A program made the position numbers and the translations under genes. This document shows, piece by piece, positions 7,661-22,200 of a stretch of 64,000 bases of DNA. The first letter of the stretch is position 1. Each line of letters opens with the position of its first letter. A model generated the notes under the pieces. It was not told the origin of the DNA. It saw only the letters and a program-made list of their open reading frames with translations, and ran no database searches. This stretch comes from Plantago major (taxonomy: Eukaryota > Streptophyta > Magnoliopsida > Lamiales > Plantaginaceae): assembly GCA_026545765.1 (NCBI GenBank), contig JAIFAC010000048.1:167857-231856 (forward strand), read 5' to 3'.

Positions 7661-10600
7661 TCTGACATTATCCCACGCCTTTATTGTGTTATTTATCTCT
7701 CAAGTGGAGTTGTTCGTTTGTTGTTTATCCCACTCCTTTTGTGTTTTGATTTACTCTCATGTAGAGTTCGTCGTTCGTTATTTTATTACTCCTTCTGTGT
7801 GTTGTTTAAATCTCAAATTGACTTTAATATTTGTAATTATCCCACTCGTTTATTGTGTTGTTTATCCCGCTCCTTATGGCTGTTGTTTAACTCTCAAGTA
7901 GTGTTCTTCGATTGTGATATTCATATTCCTTCAGTTTATTGTTTAAATCTCTAATATACTTCTTCCTTTGACATTATCCCACTCCTTTATTGTGTTGTTT
8001 ATCGCTCAAGTGGAGTTGTTCGTTTGTCGTTTATCGCACGCCTTTTGTGTTTTGTTTTACTCTCAAGTAGAGTTCTTCGTTCATTATTTTATTACTCCTC
8101 ATGTGTGTTGTTTAAATGTCAAATTGATTTCTCCATTTGTAATTATCCCACTCGTTTATTGTGTTGTTTATCCCACTCCTTATTTGTGTTGTTTAACTCT
8201 CAAGTAGTGATCTTCGATTGTGATATTCATACTCCTTCAGTGTATTGTTTAAATCTCTGATAGACTTCTTCATTTGATATTATCCCACTCCTTTATTGTG
8301 TTGTTTATCTCTCAAGTGGAGTTGTTCGTTTGTTGTTTATACCACTCCTTTTGTGTTTTGTTTTACTCTCAAGTAGAGTTCTTCGTTCGTTATTTTATTA
8401 CTCCTCCTCTGTGTTGTTTAAATCTCAAATTGACTTCTCCGTTTGTAATTATCCCACTCGTTTATTGTGTTGTTTATCCGACTCCTTATGTGTGTTGTTT
8501 AACTCTCAAGTAGTGATTTTCGATTGTGATACTCCTACTCCTTCAGTGTATTGTTTAAATCTCAAATAGACTTTTTCGTTTGACATTATCCCACTCCTAT
8601 ATTGTATTGTTTATCTCTCAAGTGGAGTTGTTCGTTTGTTGTTTATTCAACCCTTTTTGAGTGTTTTTTAACTCTCAACTAGTGTTCTTCGTTTGTGATA
8701 CATATACTCCTTCAGTGTATTGTTTAAATCTCTGATAGACTTCTTCATTTGACATTATCCCACTCCTTTAGTGTGTTTTTATCTCTCAAGTGGAGTTGTT
8801 CGTTTGTTGTTTATCCCATTCCTTTTGTGTTTTGTTTTACTCTCAAATAGAGTTCTTCGTTCGTTGTTTTATTACTCCTCCAGTCAGTTGTTTCAATCTC
8901 AAATTGACTTCACCGTTTGTAATTATCCCACTGCTTATCAGGTTGTTTATCCAACTCCTTATGTGTGTTGTTTAACTCTCAAGTAGTGTTCTTCGATTGT
9001 GATACTCATACTCCTTCAGTGTATTGTTTAAATATCTAATAGACTTCTTCGTTTGACATTATCCCACTCGTTTTGAGTGTTGTTTAACTCTCAAGTAGTG
9101 TTCTTCGTTTGTGATACTCATACTCCTTCTATGTATTGCTTAAATTTCGAATATACTTCTTCGTTTGACACTATCCCACTCCTTTAGTGTGTTTTTATCT
9201 CTCATGTGGATTTGTTCGTTTGTTATTTATCCCACTCCTTTCGTGTTTGTTTTACTCTCAAGTAGAGTTCTTCGTTCGTTATTTTATTACTCTTCCTGTG
9301 TGTTGTTTAAATCTCGAATTGACTTCACCATTTATAATCATCCCACTGCTTATCAGGTTGTTTATCCCACTCCTTATGTGTGTTGTTCAATTCTCAGGTA
9401 GTGTTCTTCGATTTTGATACTCACACTCCTTTAGTGTATGTTTAAATCTCTAATAGAATTCATCGTTTGACTTTATCCCACTCCTTTATTGTGTTATTTA
9501 TCTCTCAAGTGGAGTTGTTCGTTTGTTGTTTACCGCACTCCTTTTGTGTTTTAATTTACTCTCAGGTAGAGTTCGTATTTCGTTATTTTATTACTCCTTC
9601 TGTGAGTTGTTTAAACCTCAAATTGACTTCGGCGTTTGTAATTATCCCACTCGTTTATTGTGTTGTTTATCCCACTCCTTATGTGTGTTGTTTAACTCTC
9701 AAGTAGTGTTCTTCGATTTTGATACTCATACTCCTCCAGTGTAGTGTTTAAATATCTAATAGACTTCTTCGTTTGACATTATCCAACTCCTTTAGTGTAT
9801 TTTTATCGCTCAAGTGGAGTTGTTCGTTTGTTGTTTATCCCACTCCTTTTGAGTGTTGTTTAACTCTCAAGTAGTGTTCTTCGTTTGTGATACTCATACT
9901 CCTTCAGTGTATTGTTTAAATTTCTGATAGACTTCTTCATTTGACATTATCCCACTCCTTTATTGTGTTGTTTATCTCTCAAGTGGTGTTGTTCGTCTGT
10001 TGTTTATCCCACTCCTTTTGTGTTTTGTTTTACTGTCAAGTAGAGTTCTTCGTTCGTTATTTTATTACTCCTCCTGTGTGTTGTTTAAATCTCAAATTGA
10101 CTTCTCCGTTTGTAATTATCTTAGTCGTTTATTGTGTTGTTTATCCCACTCCTTATGTGTGTTGTTTAACTCTCAAGTAGTGTTCTTCGATTGTAATAGT
10201 CATACTCCTTCAGTGTATTGTTTAAATCTCTGATAGACTTGTTCATTTAACATTATCTCACTCCTTTATTGTGTTGTTTATCTCTCAAGTAGAGTTGTTC
10301 GTTTGTTGTTTATCCCACTCCTTTTGTGTTTTGTTTTACTCTCAAGTAGAGTTCTTCGTTCGTTATTCTATTACTCCTCCCGCGTGTTGTTTATATCTCA
10401 AATTGACTTCTCCGTTTGTAATCATCCCACTCGTTTATTGTGTTGTTTATATGTGTGTTGTTTATTTCTCAGGTAGAGTTCTTCGATTTTGATACTCACA
10501 CTCCTTCAGTGTATGTTTAAATCTCTAATAGAATTCATCGTTTGACATTATTCCACTCCTTTATTGTGTTATTTATCTCTCAAGTGGAGTTGTTCGTTTG

Positions 10601-10759
10601 TTGTTTATCCCACTCCTTTTGTGTTTTGATTTACTCTAAGGTAGAGTTCGTCGTTCGTTATTTTATTACTCCTTCTGTGTGTTGTTTAAATCTCAAATTG
10701 ACTTCAGTATTTGTAATTATCCCACTCGTTTATTGTGTTGTTTATCCCGCTGCTTATGG

Positions 10760-10790
10760 GATTTGAATCGCCAATTTGTGTTTTACTAAT
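10760..10790. other. 31-bp foreign insert in the array
   Basis: GATTTGAATCGCCAATTTGT and the next eleven bases replace a single C between CTTATGG and TGTTGTTTAAC of an E-type unit. There is no repeat homology, no target duplication and no inverted ends. Confidence 0.75.
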
Positions 10791-12562
10791 TGTTGTTTAA
10801 CTCTCAAGTAGTGTTCTTCGATTGTGATATTCATATTCCTTCAGTTTATTGTTTAAATCTCTAATATACTTCTTCCTTTGACATTATCCCACTCCTTTAT
10901 TGTGTTGTTTATCGCTCATGTGGAGTTGTGTTTTGTTTTACTCTCAAGTAGAGTTCTTCGTTCATTATTTTATTACTCCTCATGTGTGTTGTTTAAATGT
11001 CAAATTGACTTCTCCATTTGTAATTATCCCACTCGTTTATTGTGTTGTTTATCCCACTCCTTATGTGTGTTGTTTAACTCTCAAGTAGTGTTCTTCGATT
11101 GTGATAGTCATACTCCTTCAGTGTATTGTTTAAATCTCTGATAGACTTCTTCATTTGACATTATCCCACTCCTTTATTGTGTTGTTTATCTCTCAAGTGG
11201 AGTTGTTCGTTTGTTGTTTATCCCATTCCTTTTGTGTTTTGTTTACTCTCAAGTAGAGTTCTCCGTTCGTTATTTTATTACTCCTCCTGTGTGTTGTTTA
11301 AATCTCAAATTGACTTCTCCGTTTGTAATTATCCCACTTGTTTATTGTGTTGTTTATCCCACTCCATATGTGTGTTGTTTAACTCACAAGTAGTGTTTTT
11401 CGATTGTGATACTCCCACTCCTTCAATGTATTGTTTAATTTTCTAATAGACTTTTTCGTTTGACATTATCCCACTCCTATATTGTATTGTTTATCTCTCA
11501 AGTGGAGTTGTTCGTTTGTTGTTTATTCAACCCCTTTCGAGTGTTGTTTAACTCTCAAGTAGTGTTCTTCGTTTGTGATACTTATACTCCTTCAGTGTAT
11601 TGTTTAAATCTCTGATAGACTTCTTCATTTGACATTATCCCTCTCCTTTAGTGTGTTTTTATCTCTCAAGTGGAGTTGTTCGTCTGTTGTTTATCCCATT
11701 CCTTATGTGTTTTGTTTTACTCTCAAGTAGAGTTCTTCGTTCGTTATTTTATTACTCCTCCAGTCAGTTGTTTCAATCTCAAATTGACTTCACCGTTTGT
11801 AATTATCCCACTGCTTATCAGGTTGTTTATCCCACTCCTTATGTGTATTGTTTAATTCTCAAGTAGTGTTCTTCGATTGTGATACTCATACTCCTTCAGT
11901 GTATTGTTTAAATATCTAATAGACTTCTTCGTTTGACATTATCCTACTCCTTTTGAGTGTTGTTTAACTCTCAAGTAGTGTTCTTCGTTTGTGATACTCA
12001 TACTCCTTCTATGTATTGTTTAAATCTCGAATATATTTCTTCGTTTGACACTATCCCACTCCTTTAGTGTGTTTTTATCTCTCATGTGGACTTGTTCGTT
12101 TGTTATTTATCCCATTCCTTTTGTGTTTTGTTTTACTCACAAGTACAGTTCTTCGTTCGTTATTTTATTACTCCTCCTGTGTGTTGTTTAAATCTCAAAT
12201 TGACTTATCCGTTTATTATGTTGTTTATCCCACTCCTTATGTGTGTTGTTTAACTCTCAAGTAGTGTTCTTCGATTGTAATAGTCATACTCCTTCATTGT
12301 ATTGTTTAAATCTCTGATAGACTTGTTCATTTGACATTATCCCACTCCTTTATTGTGTTGTTTATCCCGCTCCTTCATTGTATTGTTTATCTCTCAATTA
12401 GAGTTGTTCGTTTGTTGTTTATCCCACTCCTTTTGTGTTTTGTTTTACTCTCAAGTTGAGTTCTTCGTTCGTTATTTTATTACTCCTCCCGCGTGTTGTT
12501 TATATCTCAAATTGACTTCTCCATTTGTAATCATCCCACTCGTTTATTGTGTTGTTTATCCC

Positions 12563-15170
12563 ACTCCTTGTGTGTGTTGTTTAATTCTCAGGCAGAGTTC
12601 TTCAATTTTGAAACTCACACTCCTTCAGTGTATGTTTAAATCTCTAATAGAATTCACCGTTTGACATTATCCCACTTCTTTATTGTGTTATTTATCTCTC
12701 AAGTGGAGTTGTTCGTTTGTTGTTTATCTCACTCCTTTTGTGTTTTGATTTACTCTCAGGTAGAGTTCGTCGTTCGTTATTTTATTACTCCTTCTGTGTG
12801 TTGTTTAAATCTCAAATTGACTTCAGTATTTGTAATTATCCCACTCGTTTATTGTGTTGTTTATCCCGCTCATTATGGCTGTTGTTTAACTCTCAAGTAG
12901 TGTTCTTCGATTGTGATATTCATATTCCTTCAGTTTATTGTTTAATTCTCTAATATACTTCTTCCTTTGACATTATCCCACTCCTTTATTGTGTTGTTTA
13001 TCGCTCAAGTGGAGTTGTTTGTTTGTCGTTTATCGCATGCCTTTTGTGTTTTGTTTTACTCTCAAGTAGAGTTCTTCGTTCATTATTTTATTACTCCTCA
13101 TGTGTGTTGTTTAAATGTCAAATTGACTTCTCCATTTGTAATTATCCCACTCGTTTATTGTGTTGTTTATCCCACTCCTTATGTGTGTTGTTTAACTCTA
13201 AAGTAGTGTTCTTCGATTGTGATAGTCATACTCCTTCAGTGTATTGTTTAAATCTCTAATAGACTTCTTCATTTGATATTATCCTACTCCTTTATTGTGT
13301 TGTTTATCTCTCAAGTGGAGTTGTTCGTTTGTTGTTTATCCCATTCCGTTTGTGTTTTGTTTTACTCTCAAGTAGAGTTCTCCGTTCGTTATTTTATTAC
13401 TCCTCCTGTGTGTTGTTTAAATCTCAAATTGACTTCTCCGTTTGTAATTATCCCACTCGTTTATTGTGTTGTTTATCCCACTCCTTATGTGTGTTGTTTA
13501 ACTCTCAAGTAGTGTTTTTCGATTGTGATACTCCTACTCCTTCAGTGTATTGTTTAATTCTCTAATAGACTTTTTCGTTTGACATTCTCCCACTCCTATA
13601 TTATATTGTTTATCTCTCAAGTGGAGTTGTTCGTTTGTTGTTTATTCAACCCCTTTTGAGTGTTGTTTAACTCTCAAGTAGTGTTCTTCGTTTGTGATAC
13701 AAATACTCCTTCCGTGTATTGTTTAAATCTCTGATAGACTTCTTCATTTGACATTATCCCTCTCCTTTAGTGTGTTTTTATCTCTCAACTGAAGTTGTTC
13801 GTTTGTTGTTTATCCCATTCCTTTTGTGTTTTGTTTGACTATCAAGTAGAGTTCTTCGTTCGTTATTTTATTACTCCTCCAAATGCTTGTTTCAATCTCA
13901 AATTGACTTCACCGTTTGTAATTATCCCACTAGTTTATTGTGTTGTTTATCCCACTCCTTATGTGTGTTGTTTAACTCTCAAGTAGTGTTCTTCGATTGT
14001 GATACTCATACTCCTTCAGTGTATTGTTTAAATATCTAATAGACTTCTTCGTTTGACATTATCCCACTCCTTTTGAGTGTTGTTTAACTCTCAAGTAGTG
14101 TTCTTCGTTTGTGATACTCATACTCCTTCTATGTATTGTTTCAATCTCGAATATACTCTTCGTTTGACACTATCCCACTCCTTTAGTGTGTTTTTATCTC
14201 TCATGTGGAGTTGTTCGTTTGTTATTTATCCCACTCCTTTTGTGTTTTGTTTTACTCTCAAGTAGAGTTCTTCGTTCGTTATTTTATTACTCCTTCTGTG
14301 TGTTGTTTAAATCTCAAATTGACTTCACCGTTTGTAATCATCCCACTCGTTTATTGTGTTGTTTATCCCACTCCTTATTTGGGTTGTTGAATTCTCAGGT
14401 AGTATTCTTCGATTTTGATACTCACACTCCTTCAGTGTATGTTTAAATCTCTAATAGAATTCATCGTTTGAATTTATCCCACTCCTTTATTATGTTATTT
14501 ATGTCTCAATTGGAGTTGTTCGTTTGTTGTTTACCCCACCCCTTTTGTGTTTTGATTTACTCTCAGGTAGAGTTCGTATTTCGTTATTTTATTACTTCTT
14601 CTGTGAGTTGTTTAAATCTCAAATTGACTTCGGCGTTTGTAATTATCCCACTCGTTTATTGTGTTGTTTATCCCACTCCTTATGTGTGTTGTTTAACTCT
14701 CAAGTAGTGTTCTTCGATTGTGATACTCATACTCCTTGAGTGTAGTGTTTAAATATCTAATAGACTTCTTCGTTTGACATTATCCCACTCCTTTAGTGTA
14801 TTTTTATCGCTCAAGTGGAGTTGTTCGTTTGTTGTTTATCCCACTCCTTTTGAGTGTTGTTTAACTCTCAAGTAGTGTTCTTCGTTTGTGATACTCATAC
14901 TCCTTCAGTGTAATGTTTAAATCTCTAATAGACTTCTTCGTTTGACATTATCCCACCTTTATCAGGTTGTTTATCTCTCAAGTGGAGTTGTTCGTTTGTT
15001 GTTTATCCCACTCCTTTTGTGTTTTGTTTTACTCTCAAGTAGAGTTCTTCGTTTGTTATTTTATTACTCCTCCTGTGTGTTGTTTAAATCTCAAATTGAC
15101 TTCTCCGTTTGTAATTATCCCACTGCTTATCAGGTTGTTTATCCCACTTTATGTGTGTTGTTTAACTCTC
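12563..15170 (+). repeat. Displaced copy of the array start (5.0 kb offset)
   Basis: The order and spacing of units here repeat those of 7564-10170, offset by 4,999-5,001 bp. Matching phase marks include 7968/12967, 8274/13273, 9467/14468 and 9941/14942. The special boundary-type pair at 12570-12650 corresponds to the array's first units. Confidence 0.85.
12661..13578 (+). repeat. Three consecutive 306-bp modules (reference copies)
   Basis: Phase marks TTGACATTATCC at 12661, 12967 and 13273 are exactly 306 bp apart. The 12967 module parses as A57, B58, C54, D25, E58, F54 and serves as the clearest reference for the module. Confidence 0.95.
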
Positions 15171-16297
15171 AACTAGTGTTCTTCGATTGTGATACTCCTA
15201 CTCCTTCAGTGTACTGTTTAAATATCTAATAGACTTCTTCGTTTGACATTATCCCACTCCTATATTGTATTGTTTATCTCTCAAGTGGAGTTGTTCGTTT
15301 GTTGTTTATTCAACCCCTTTTGAGTGTTGTTTAACTCTCAAGTAGTGTTCTTCGTTTGTGATACATATACTCCTTCAGTGTATTATTTAAATCTCTGATA
15401 GACTTCTTCATTTGACATTATCCCACTCCTTTAGTGTGTTTTTATCTCTCAAGTGGAGTTGTTCGTTTGTTGTTTATCCCATTCCTTTTGTGTTTTGTTT
15501 TACTCTCAAGTAGAGTTCTTAGTTCGTTATTTTGTTACTCCTCAATGCTTGTTTAAATCTCAAATTGACTTCACCGTTTGTAATTATCCCACTCGTTTGT
15601 TGTGTTGTTTATCCCACTCGTTTGTTGTGTTGTTTAACTCTCAAGTAGTGTTCTTCGATAGTGATACTCCTACTCCTTCAGTGAATTGTTTAAATCTCTA
15701 ATAGACTTTTTCGTTTGACATTATCCCACTCCTATATTGTATTGTTTATCTCTCAAGTGGAGTTGTTCGTTTGTTGTTTATTCAACCCTTTTGAGTGTTG
15801 TTTAACTCAAGTAGTGTTCTTCGTTTGTGATACATATACTCCTTCAGTGTATTGTTTAAATCTCTGATAGACTTCTTCATTTGACATTATCCCACTCCTT
15901 TAGTGTGTTTTTATCTCTCAAGTGGAGTTGTTCGTTTGTTGTTTATCCCATTCCTTTTGTGTTTTATTTTACTCTCAAGTAGAGTTCTTCGTTCGTTCTT
16001 TTATTACTCCTCCAGTCAGTTGTTTCAATCTCAAATTGACTTCACCGTTTGTAATTATCCCACTCGTTTGTTGTGTTGTTTATCACACTCGTTTGTTGTG
16101 TTGTTTAACTCTCAAGTAGTGTTCTTCGATTGTGATACTCATACTCCTTCAGTGTATTGTTTAAATATCTAATAGACTTCTTCGTTTGACATTATCCCAC
16201 TCCTTTTGAGTGTTGTTTGACTCTCAAGTAGTGTTCTTCGTTTGTGATACTCATACTCCTTCTATGTATTGTTTAAATCTAGAATATACTTCTTCGT

Positions 16298-19200
16298 TTG
16301 ACACTATCCCACTCCTTTATGTGTTTTTATGTCTCATGTGGAGTTGTTCGTTTGTTATTTATCCCACTCCTTTTGTGTTTTGTTTTACTCTCAAGTAGAG
16401 TTCTCCGTTTGTTATTTTATTACTCCTCCTGTGTGTTGTTTAAATCTCAAATTGACTTCTCCGTTTGTAATTATCCCACTCGTTTATTGTGTTGTTTATC
16501 CCACTCCTTATGTGTGTTGTTTAACTCTCAAGTAGTGTTCTTCGATAGTGATACTCCTACTCCTTCAGTGTATTGTTTAAATATCTAATAGAATTTTTCG
16601 TTTGACATTATCCCACTCCTATATTGTATTGTTTATCTCTCAAGTGGAGTTGTTCGTTTGTTGTTTATTCAACCCCTTTTGAGTGTTGTTTAACTCTCAA
16701 GTAGTGTTCTTCGTTTGTGATACATATACTCCTTCAGTGTATTATTTAAATCTCTGATAGACTTCTTCATTTGACATTATCCCACTCCTTTAGTGTGTTT
16801 TTATCTCTCAAGTGGAGTTGTTCGTTTGTTGTTTATCCCATTCCTTTTGTGTTTTGTTTTACTCTCAAGTAGAGTTCTTCGTTCGTTATTTTATTACTAC
16901 TCCAAATGCTTGTTTAAATCTCAAATTGACTTCACCGTTTGTAATTATCCCACTCGTTTGTTGTGTTGTTTATCCCACTCGTTTGTTGTGTTGTTTAACT
17001 CTCAAGTAGTGTTCTTCGATAGTGATACTCCTACTCCTTCAGTGAATTGTTTAAATCTCTAATAGACTTTTTCGTTTGACATTATCCCACTCCTATATTG
17101 TATTGTTTATCTCTCAAGTGGAGTTGTTCGTTTGTTGTTTATTCAACCCTTTTGAGTGTTGTTTAACTCTCAAGTAGTGTTCTTCGCTTGTGATACATAT
17201 ACTCCTTCAGTGTATTGTTTAAATCTCTGATAGACTTCTTCATTTGACATTATCCCACTCCTTTAGTGTGTTTTTATCTCTCAAGTGGAGTTGTTCGTTT
17301 GTTGTTTATCCCATTCCTTTTGTGTTTTATTTTACTCTCAAGTAGAGTTCTTCGTTCGTTCTTTTATTACTCCTCCAAATGCTTGTTTCAATCTCAAATT
17401 GACTTAACTGCTTGTAATTATCCCACTGCTTGTCAGGTTGTTTATCACTGCTTGTTGTGTTGTTTAACTCTCAAGTAGTGTTCTTCGATTGTGATACTCA
17501 TACTCCTTCAGTGTATTGTTTAAATATCTAATAGACTTCTTCGTTTGACATTATCCCACTCCTTTTGAGTGTTGTTTGACTCTCAAGTAGTGTTCTTCGT
17601 TTGTGATACTCATACTCCTTCTATGTATTGTTTAAATCTAGAATATACTTCTTCGTTTGACACTATCCCACTCCTTTATGTGTTTTTATGTCTCATGTGG
17701 AGTTGTTCGTTTGTTATTTATCCCACTCCTTTTGTGTTTTGTTTTACTCTCAAGTAGTTCTCCGCTTGTTATTTTATTACTCCTCCTGTGTGTTGTTTAA
17801 ATCTCAAATTGACTTCTCCGTTTGTAATTATCCCACTGCTTATCAGGTTGTTTATCCCACTCCTTATGTGTGTTGTTTAACTCTCAAGTAGTGTTCTTCG
17901 ATAGTGATACTCCTACTCCTTCAGTGTATTGTTTAAATATCTAATAGAATTTTTCGTTTGACATTATCCCACTCCTATATTGTATTGTTTATCTCTCAAG
18001 TGGAGTTGTTCGTTTGTTGTTTATTCAACCCCTTTTGAGTGTTGTTTAACTCTCAAGTAGTGTTCTTCGTTTGTGATACATATACTCCTTCAGTGTATTG
18101 TTTAAATCTCTGATAGACTTCTTCATTTGACATTATCCCACTCCTTTAGTGTTTTTATCTCTCAAGTGGAGTTGTTCGCTTGTTGTTTATCCCATTCCTT
18201 TTGTGTTTTATTTTACTCTCAAGTAGTTCTTCGTTCGTTCTTTTATTACTCCTCCAGTCAGTTGTTTCAATCTCAAATTGACTTCACCGTTTGTAATTAT
18301 CCCACTCGTTTGTTGTGTTGTTTATCACACTCGTTTGTTGTGTTGTTTAACTCTCAAGTAGTGTTCTTCGATTGTGATACTCATACTCCTTCAGTGTATT
18401 GTTTAAATATCTAATAGACTTCTTCGTTTGACATTATCCCACTCCTTTTGAGTGTTGTTTGACTCTCAAGTAGTGTTCTTCGTTTGTGATACTCATACTC
18501 CTTCTATGTATTGTTTAAATCTAGAATATACTTCTTCGTTTGACACTATCCCACTCCTTTATGTGTTTTTATGTCTCATGTGGAGTTGTTCGTTTGTTAT
18601 TTATCCCACTCCTTTTGTGTTTTGTTTTACTCTCAAGTAGAGTTCTCCGTTTGTTATTTTATTACTCCTCCTGTGTGTTGTTTAAATCTCAAATTGACTT
18701 CTCCGTTTGTAATTATCCCACTCGTTTATTGTGTTGTTTATCCCACTTATGTGTGTGTTGTTTAACTCTCAAGTAGTGTTCTTCGATAGTGATACTCCTA
18801 CTCCTTCAAAGGTATTGTTTAAATATCTAATAGAATTTTCGCGACATTATCCCACTCCTCTATTGTATTGTTTATCTCTCAAGTGGAGTTGTTCGTTTGT
18901 TGTTTATTCAACCCCTTTTGAGTGTTGTTTAACTCTCAAGTAGTGTTCTTCGTTTGTGATACATATACTCCTTCAGTGTATTATTTAAATCTCTGATAGA
19001 CTTCTTCATTTGACATTATCCCACTCCTTTATTGTGTTGTTTATCTCTCAAGTGGAGTTGTTCATTTGTTGTTTATCCCATTCCTTTGTGTTTTGTTTTA
19101 CTCTCAAGTAGTTCTTCGCTCGTTATTTTATTACTCCTCCAAATACTTGTTTCAATCTCAAATCGACTTCACGTTTGTAATTATCCCACTGCTTGTTGTG

Positions 19201-22200
19201 TTGTTTATCCCACTGCTTGTTGTGTTGTTTAACTCTCAAGTAGTGTTCTTCGATAGTGATACTCCTACTCCTTCAGTGAATTGTTTAAATCTCTAATAGA
19301 CTTTTTCGTTTGACATTATCCCACTCCTATATTGTATTGTTTATCTCTCAAGTGGAGTTGTTCGTTTGTTGTTTATTAAAACCCTTTTGAGTGTTGTTTA
19401 ACTCTCAAGTAGTGTTCTTCGTTTGTGATACATATACTCCTTCAGTGTATTGTTTAAATCTCTGATAGACTTCTTCATTTGACATTATCCCACTCCTTTA
19501 GTGTGTTTTTATCTCTCAAGTGGAGTTGTTCGTTTGTTGTTTATCCCATTCCTTTTGTGTTTTATTTTACTCTCAAGTAGAGTTCTTCGCTCTTTTATTA
19601 CTCCTCCAGTCAGTTGTTTCAATCTCAAATTGACTTCACCGTTTGTAATTATCCCACTCGTTTGTTGTGTTGTTTATCACACTCGTTTGTTGTGTTGTTT
19701 AACTCTCAAGTAGTGTTCTTCGATTGTGATACTCATACTCCTTCAGTGTATTGTTTAAATATCTAATAGACTTCTTCGTTTGACATTATCCCACTCCTTT
19801 TGAGTGTTGTTTGACTCTCAAGTAGTGTTCTTCGTTTGTGATACTCATACTCCTTCTATGTATTGTTTAAATCTAGAATATACTTCTTCGTTTGACACTA
19901 TCCCACTCCTTTATGTGTTTTTATGTCTCATGTGGAGTTGTTCGTTTGTTATTTATCCCACTCCTTTTGTGTTTTGTTTTACTCTCAAGTAGAGTTCTCC
20001 GTTTGTTATTTTATTACTCCTCCTGTGTGTTGTTTAAATCTCAAATTGACTTCTCCGTTTGTAATTATCCCACTCGTTTATTGTGTTGTTTATCCCACTC
20101 CTTATGTGTGTTGTTTAACTCTCAAGTAGTGTTCTTCGATAGTGATACTCCTACTCCTTCAGTGTATTGTTTAAATATCTAATAGAATTTTTCGTTTGAC
20201 ATTATCCCACTCCTATATTGTATTGTTTATCTCTCAAGTGGAGTTGTTCGTTTGTTGTTTATTCAACCCCTTTTGAGTGTTGTTTAACTCTCAAGTAGTG
20301 TTCTTCGTTTGTGATACATATACTCCTTCAGTGTATTATTTAAATCTCTGATAGACTTCTTCATTTGACATTATCCCACTCCTTTAGTGTGTTTTTATCT
20401 CTCAAGTGGAGTTGTTCGTTTGTTGTTTATCCCATTCCTTTTGTGTTTTGTTTTACTCTCAAGTAGAGTTCTTCGTTCGTTATTTTATTACTCCTCCAGT
20501 CAGTTGTTTCAATCTCAAATTGACTTCACCGTTTGTAATTATCCCACTCGTTTGTTGTGTTGTTTATCCCACTCGTTTGTTGTGTTGTTTAACTCTCAAG
20601 TAGTGTTCTTCGATAGTGATACTCCTACTCCTTCAGTGAATTGTTTAAATCTCTAATAGACTTTTTCGTTTGACATTATCCCACTCCTATATTGTATTGT
20701 TTATCTCTCAAGTGGAGTTGTTCGTTTGTTGTTTATTCAACCCCTTTTGAGTGTTGTTTAACTCTCAAGTAGTGTTCTTCGTTTGTGATACATATACTCC
20801 TTCAGTGTATTGTTTAAATCTCTGATAGACTTCTTCATTTGACATTATCCCACTCCTTTAGTGTGTTTTTATCTCTCAAGTGGAGTTGTTCGTTTGTTGT
20901 TTATCCCATTCCTTTTGTGTTTTATTTTACTCTCAAGTAGAGTTCTTCGTTCGTTCTTTTATTACTCCTCCAGTCAGTTGTTTCAATCTCAAATTGACTT
21001 CACCGTTTGTAATTATCCCACTCGTTTGTTGTGTTGTTTATCACACTCGTTTGTTGTGTTGTTTAACTCTCAAGTAGTGTTCTTCGATTGTGATACTCAT
21101 ACTCCTTCAGTGTATTGTTTAAATATCTAATAGACTTCTTCGTTTGACATTATCCCACTCCTTTTGAGTGTTGTTTGACTCTCAAGTAGTGTTCTTCGTT
21201 TGTGATACTCATACTCCTTCTATGTATTGTTTAAATCTAGAATATACTTCTTCGTTTGACACTATCCCACTCCTTTATGTGTTTTTATGTCTCATGTGGA
21301 GTTGTTCGTTTGTTATTTATCCCACTCCTTTTGTGTTTTGTTTTACTCTCAAGTAGAGCTCTTCGTTCGTTATTTTATTACTCCTTCTGTGTGTTGTTTA
21401 AATCTCAAATTGACTTCACCGTTTGTAATCATCCCACTCGTTTATTGTGTTGTTTATCCCACTCCTTATGTGTGTTGTTCAATTCTCAGGTAGTGTTCTT
21501 CGATTTTGATACTCACACTCCTTCAGTGTATGTTTAAATCTCTAATAGAATTCATCGTTTGACTTTATCCCACTCCTTTATTGTGTTATTTATCTCTCAA
21601 GTGGAGTTGTTCGTTTGTTGTTTACCCCACTCCTTTTGTGTTTTGATTTACTCTCAGGTAGAGTTCGTATTTCGTTATTTTATTACTCCTTCTGTGAGTT
21701 GTTTAAATCTCAAATTGACTTCGGCGTTTGTAATTATCCCACTCGTTTATTGTGTTGTTTATCCCACTCCTTATGTGTGTTGTTTAACTCTCAAGTAGTG
21801 TTCTACGAATGTGATACTCATACTCCTTCAGTGTAGTGTTTAAATATCTAATAGACTTTTTCGTTTGATATTATCCCACTCCTTTAGTGTATTTTTATCG
21901 CTCAAGTGGAGTTGTTCGTTTGTTGTTTATCCCACTCCTTTTGAGTGTTGTTTAACTCTCAAGTAGTGTTCTTCGTTTGTGATACTCATACTCCTTCAGT
22001 GTATTGTTTAAATCTCTGATAGACATCTTCATTTGACATTATCCCACTCCTTTATTGTGTTGTTTATCTCTCGAGTGGAGTTGTTCGTTTGTTGTTTATA
22101 CCACTCCTTTTGTGTTTTGTTTTACTCTCAAGTAGAGTTCTCCGTTCGTTATTTTATTACTCCTCCTGTATGTTGTTTAAATCTCAAATTGACTTCTCCG

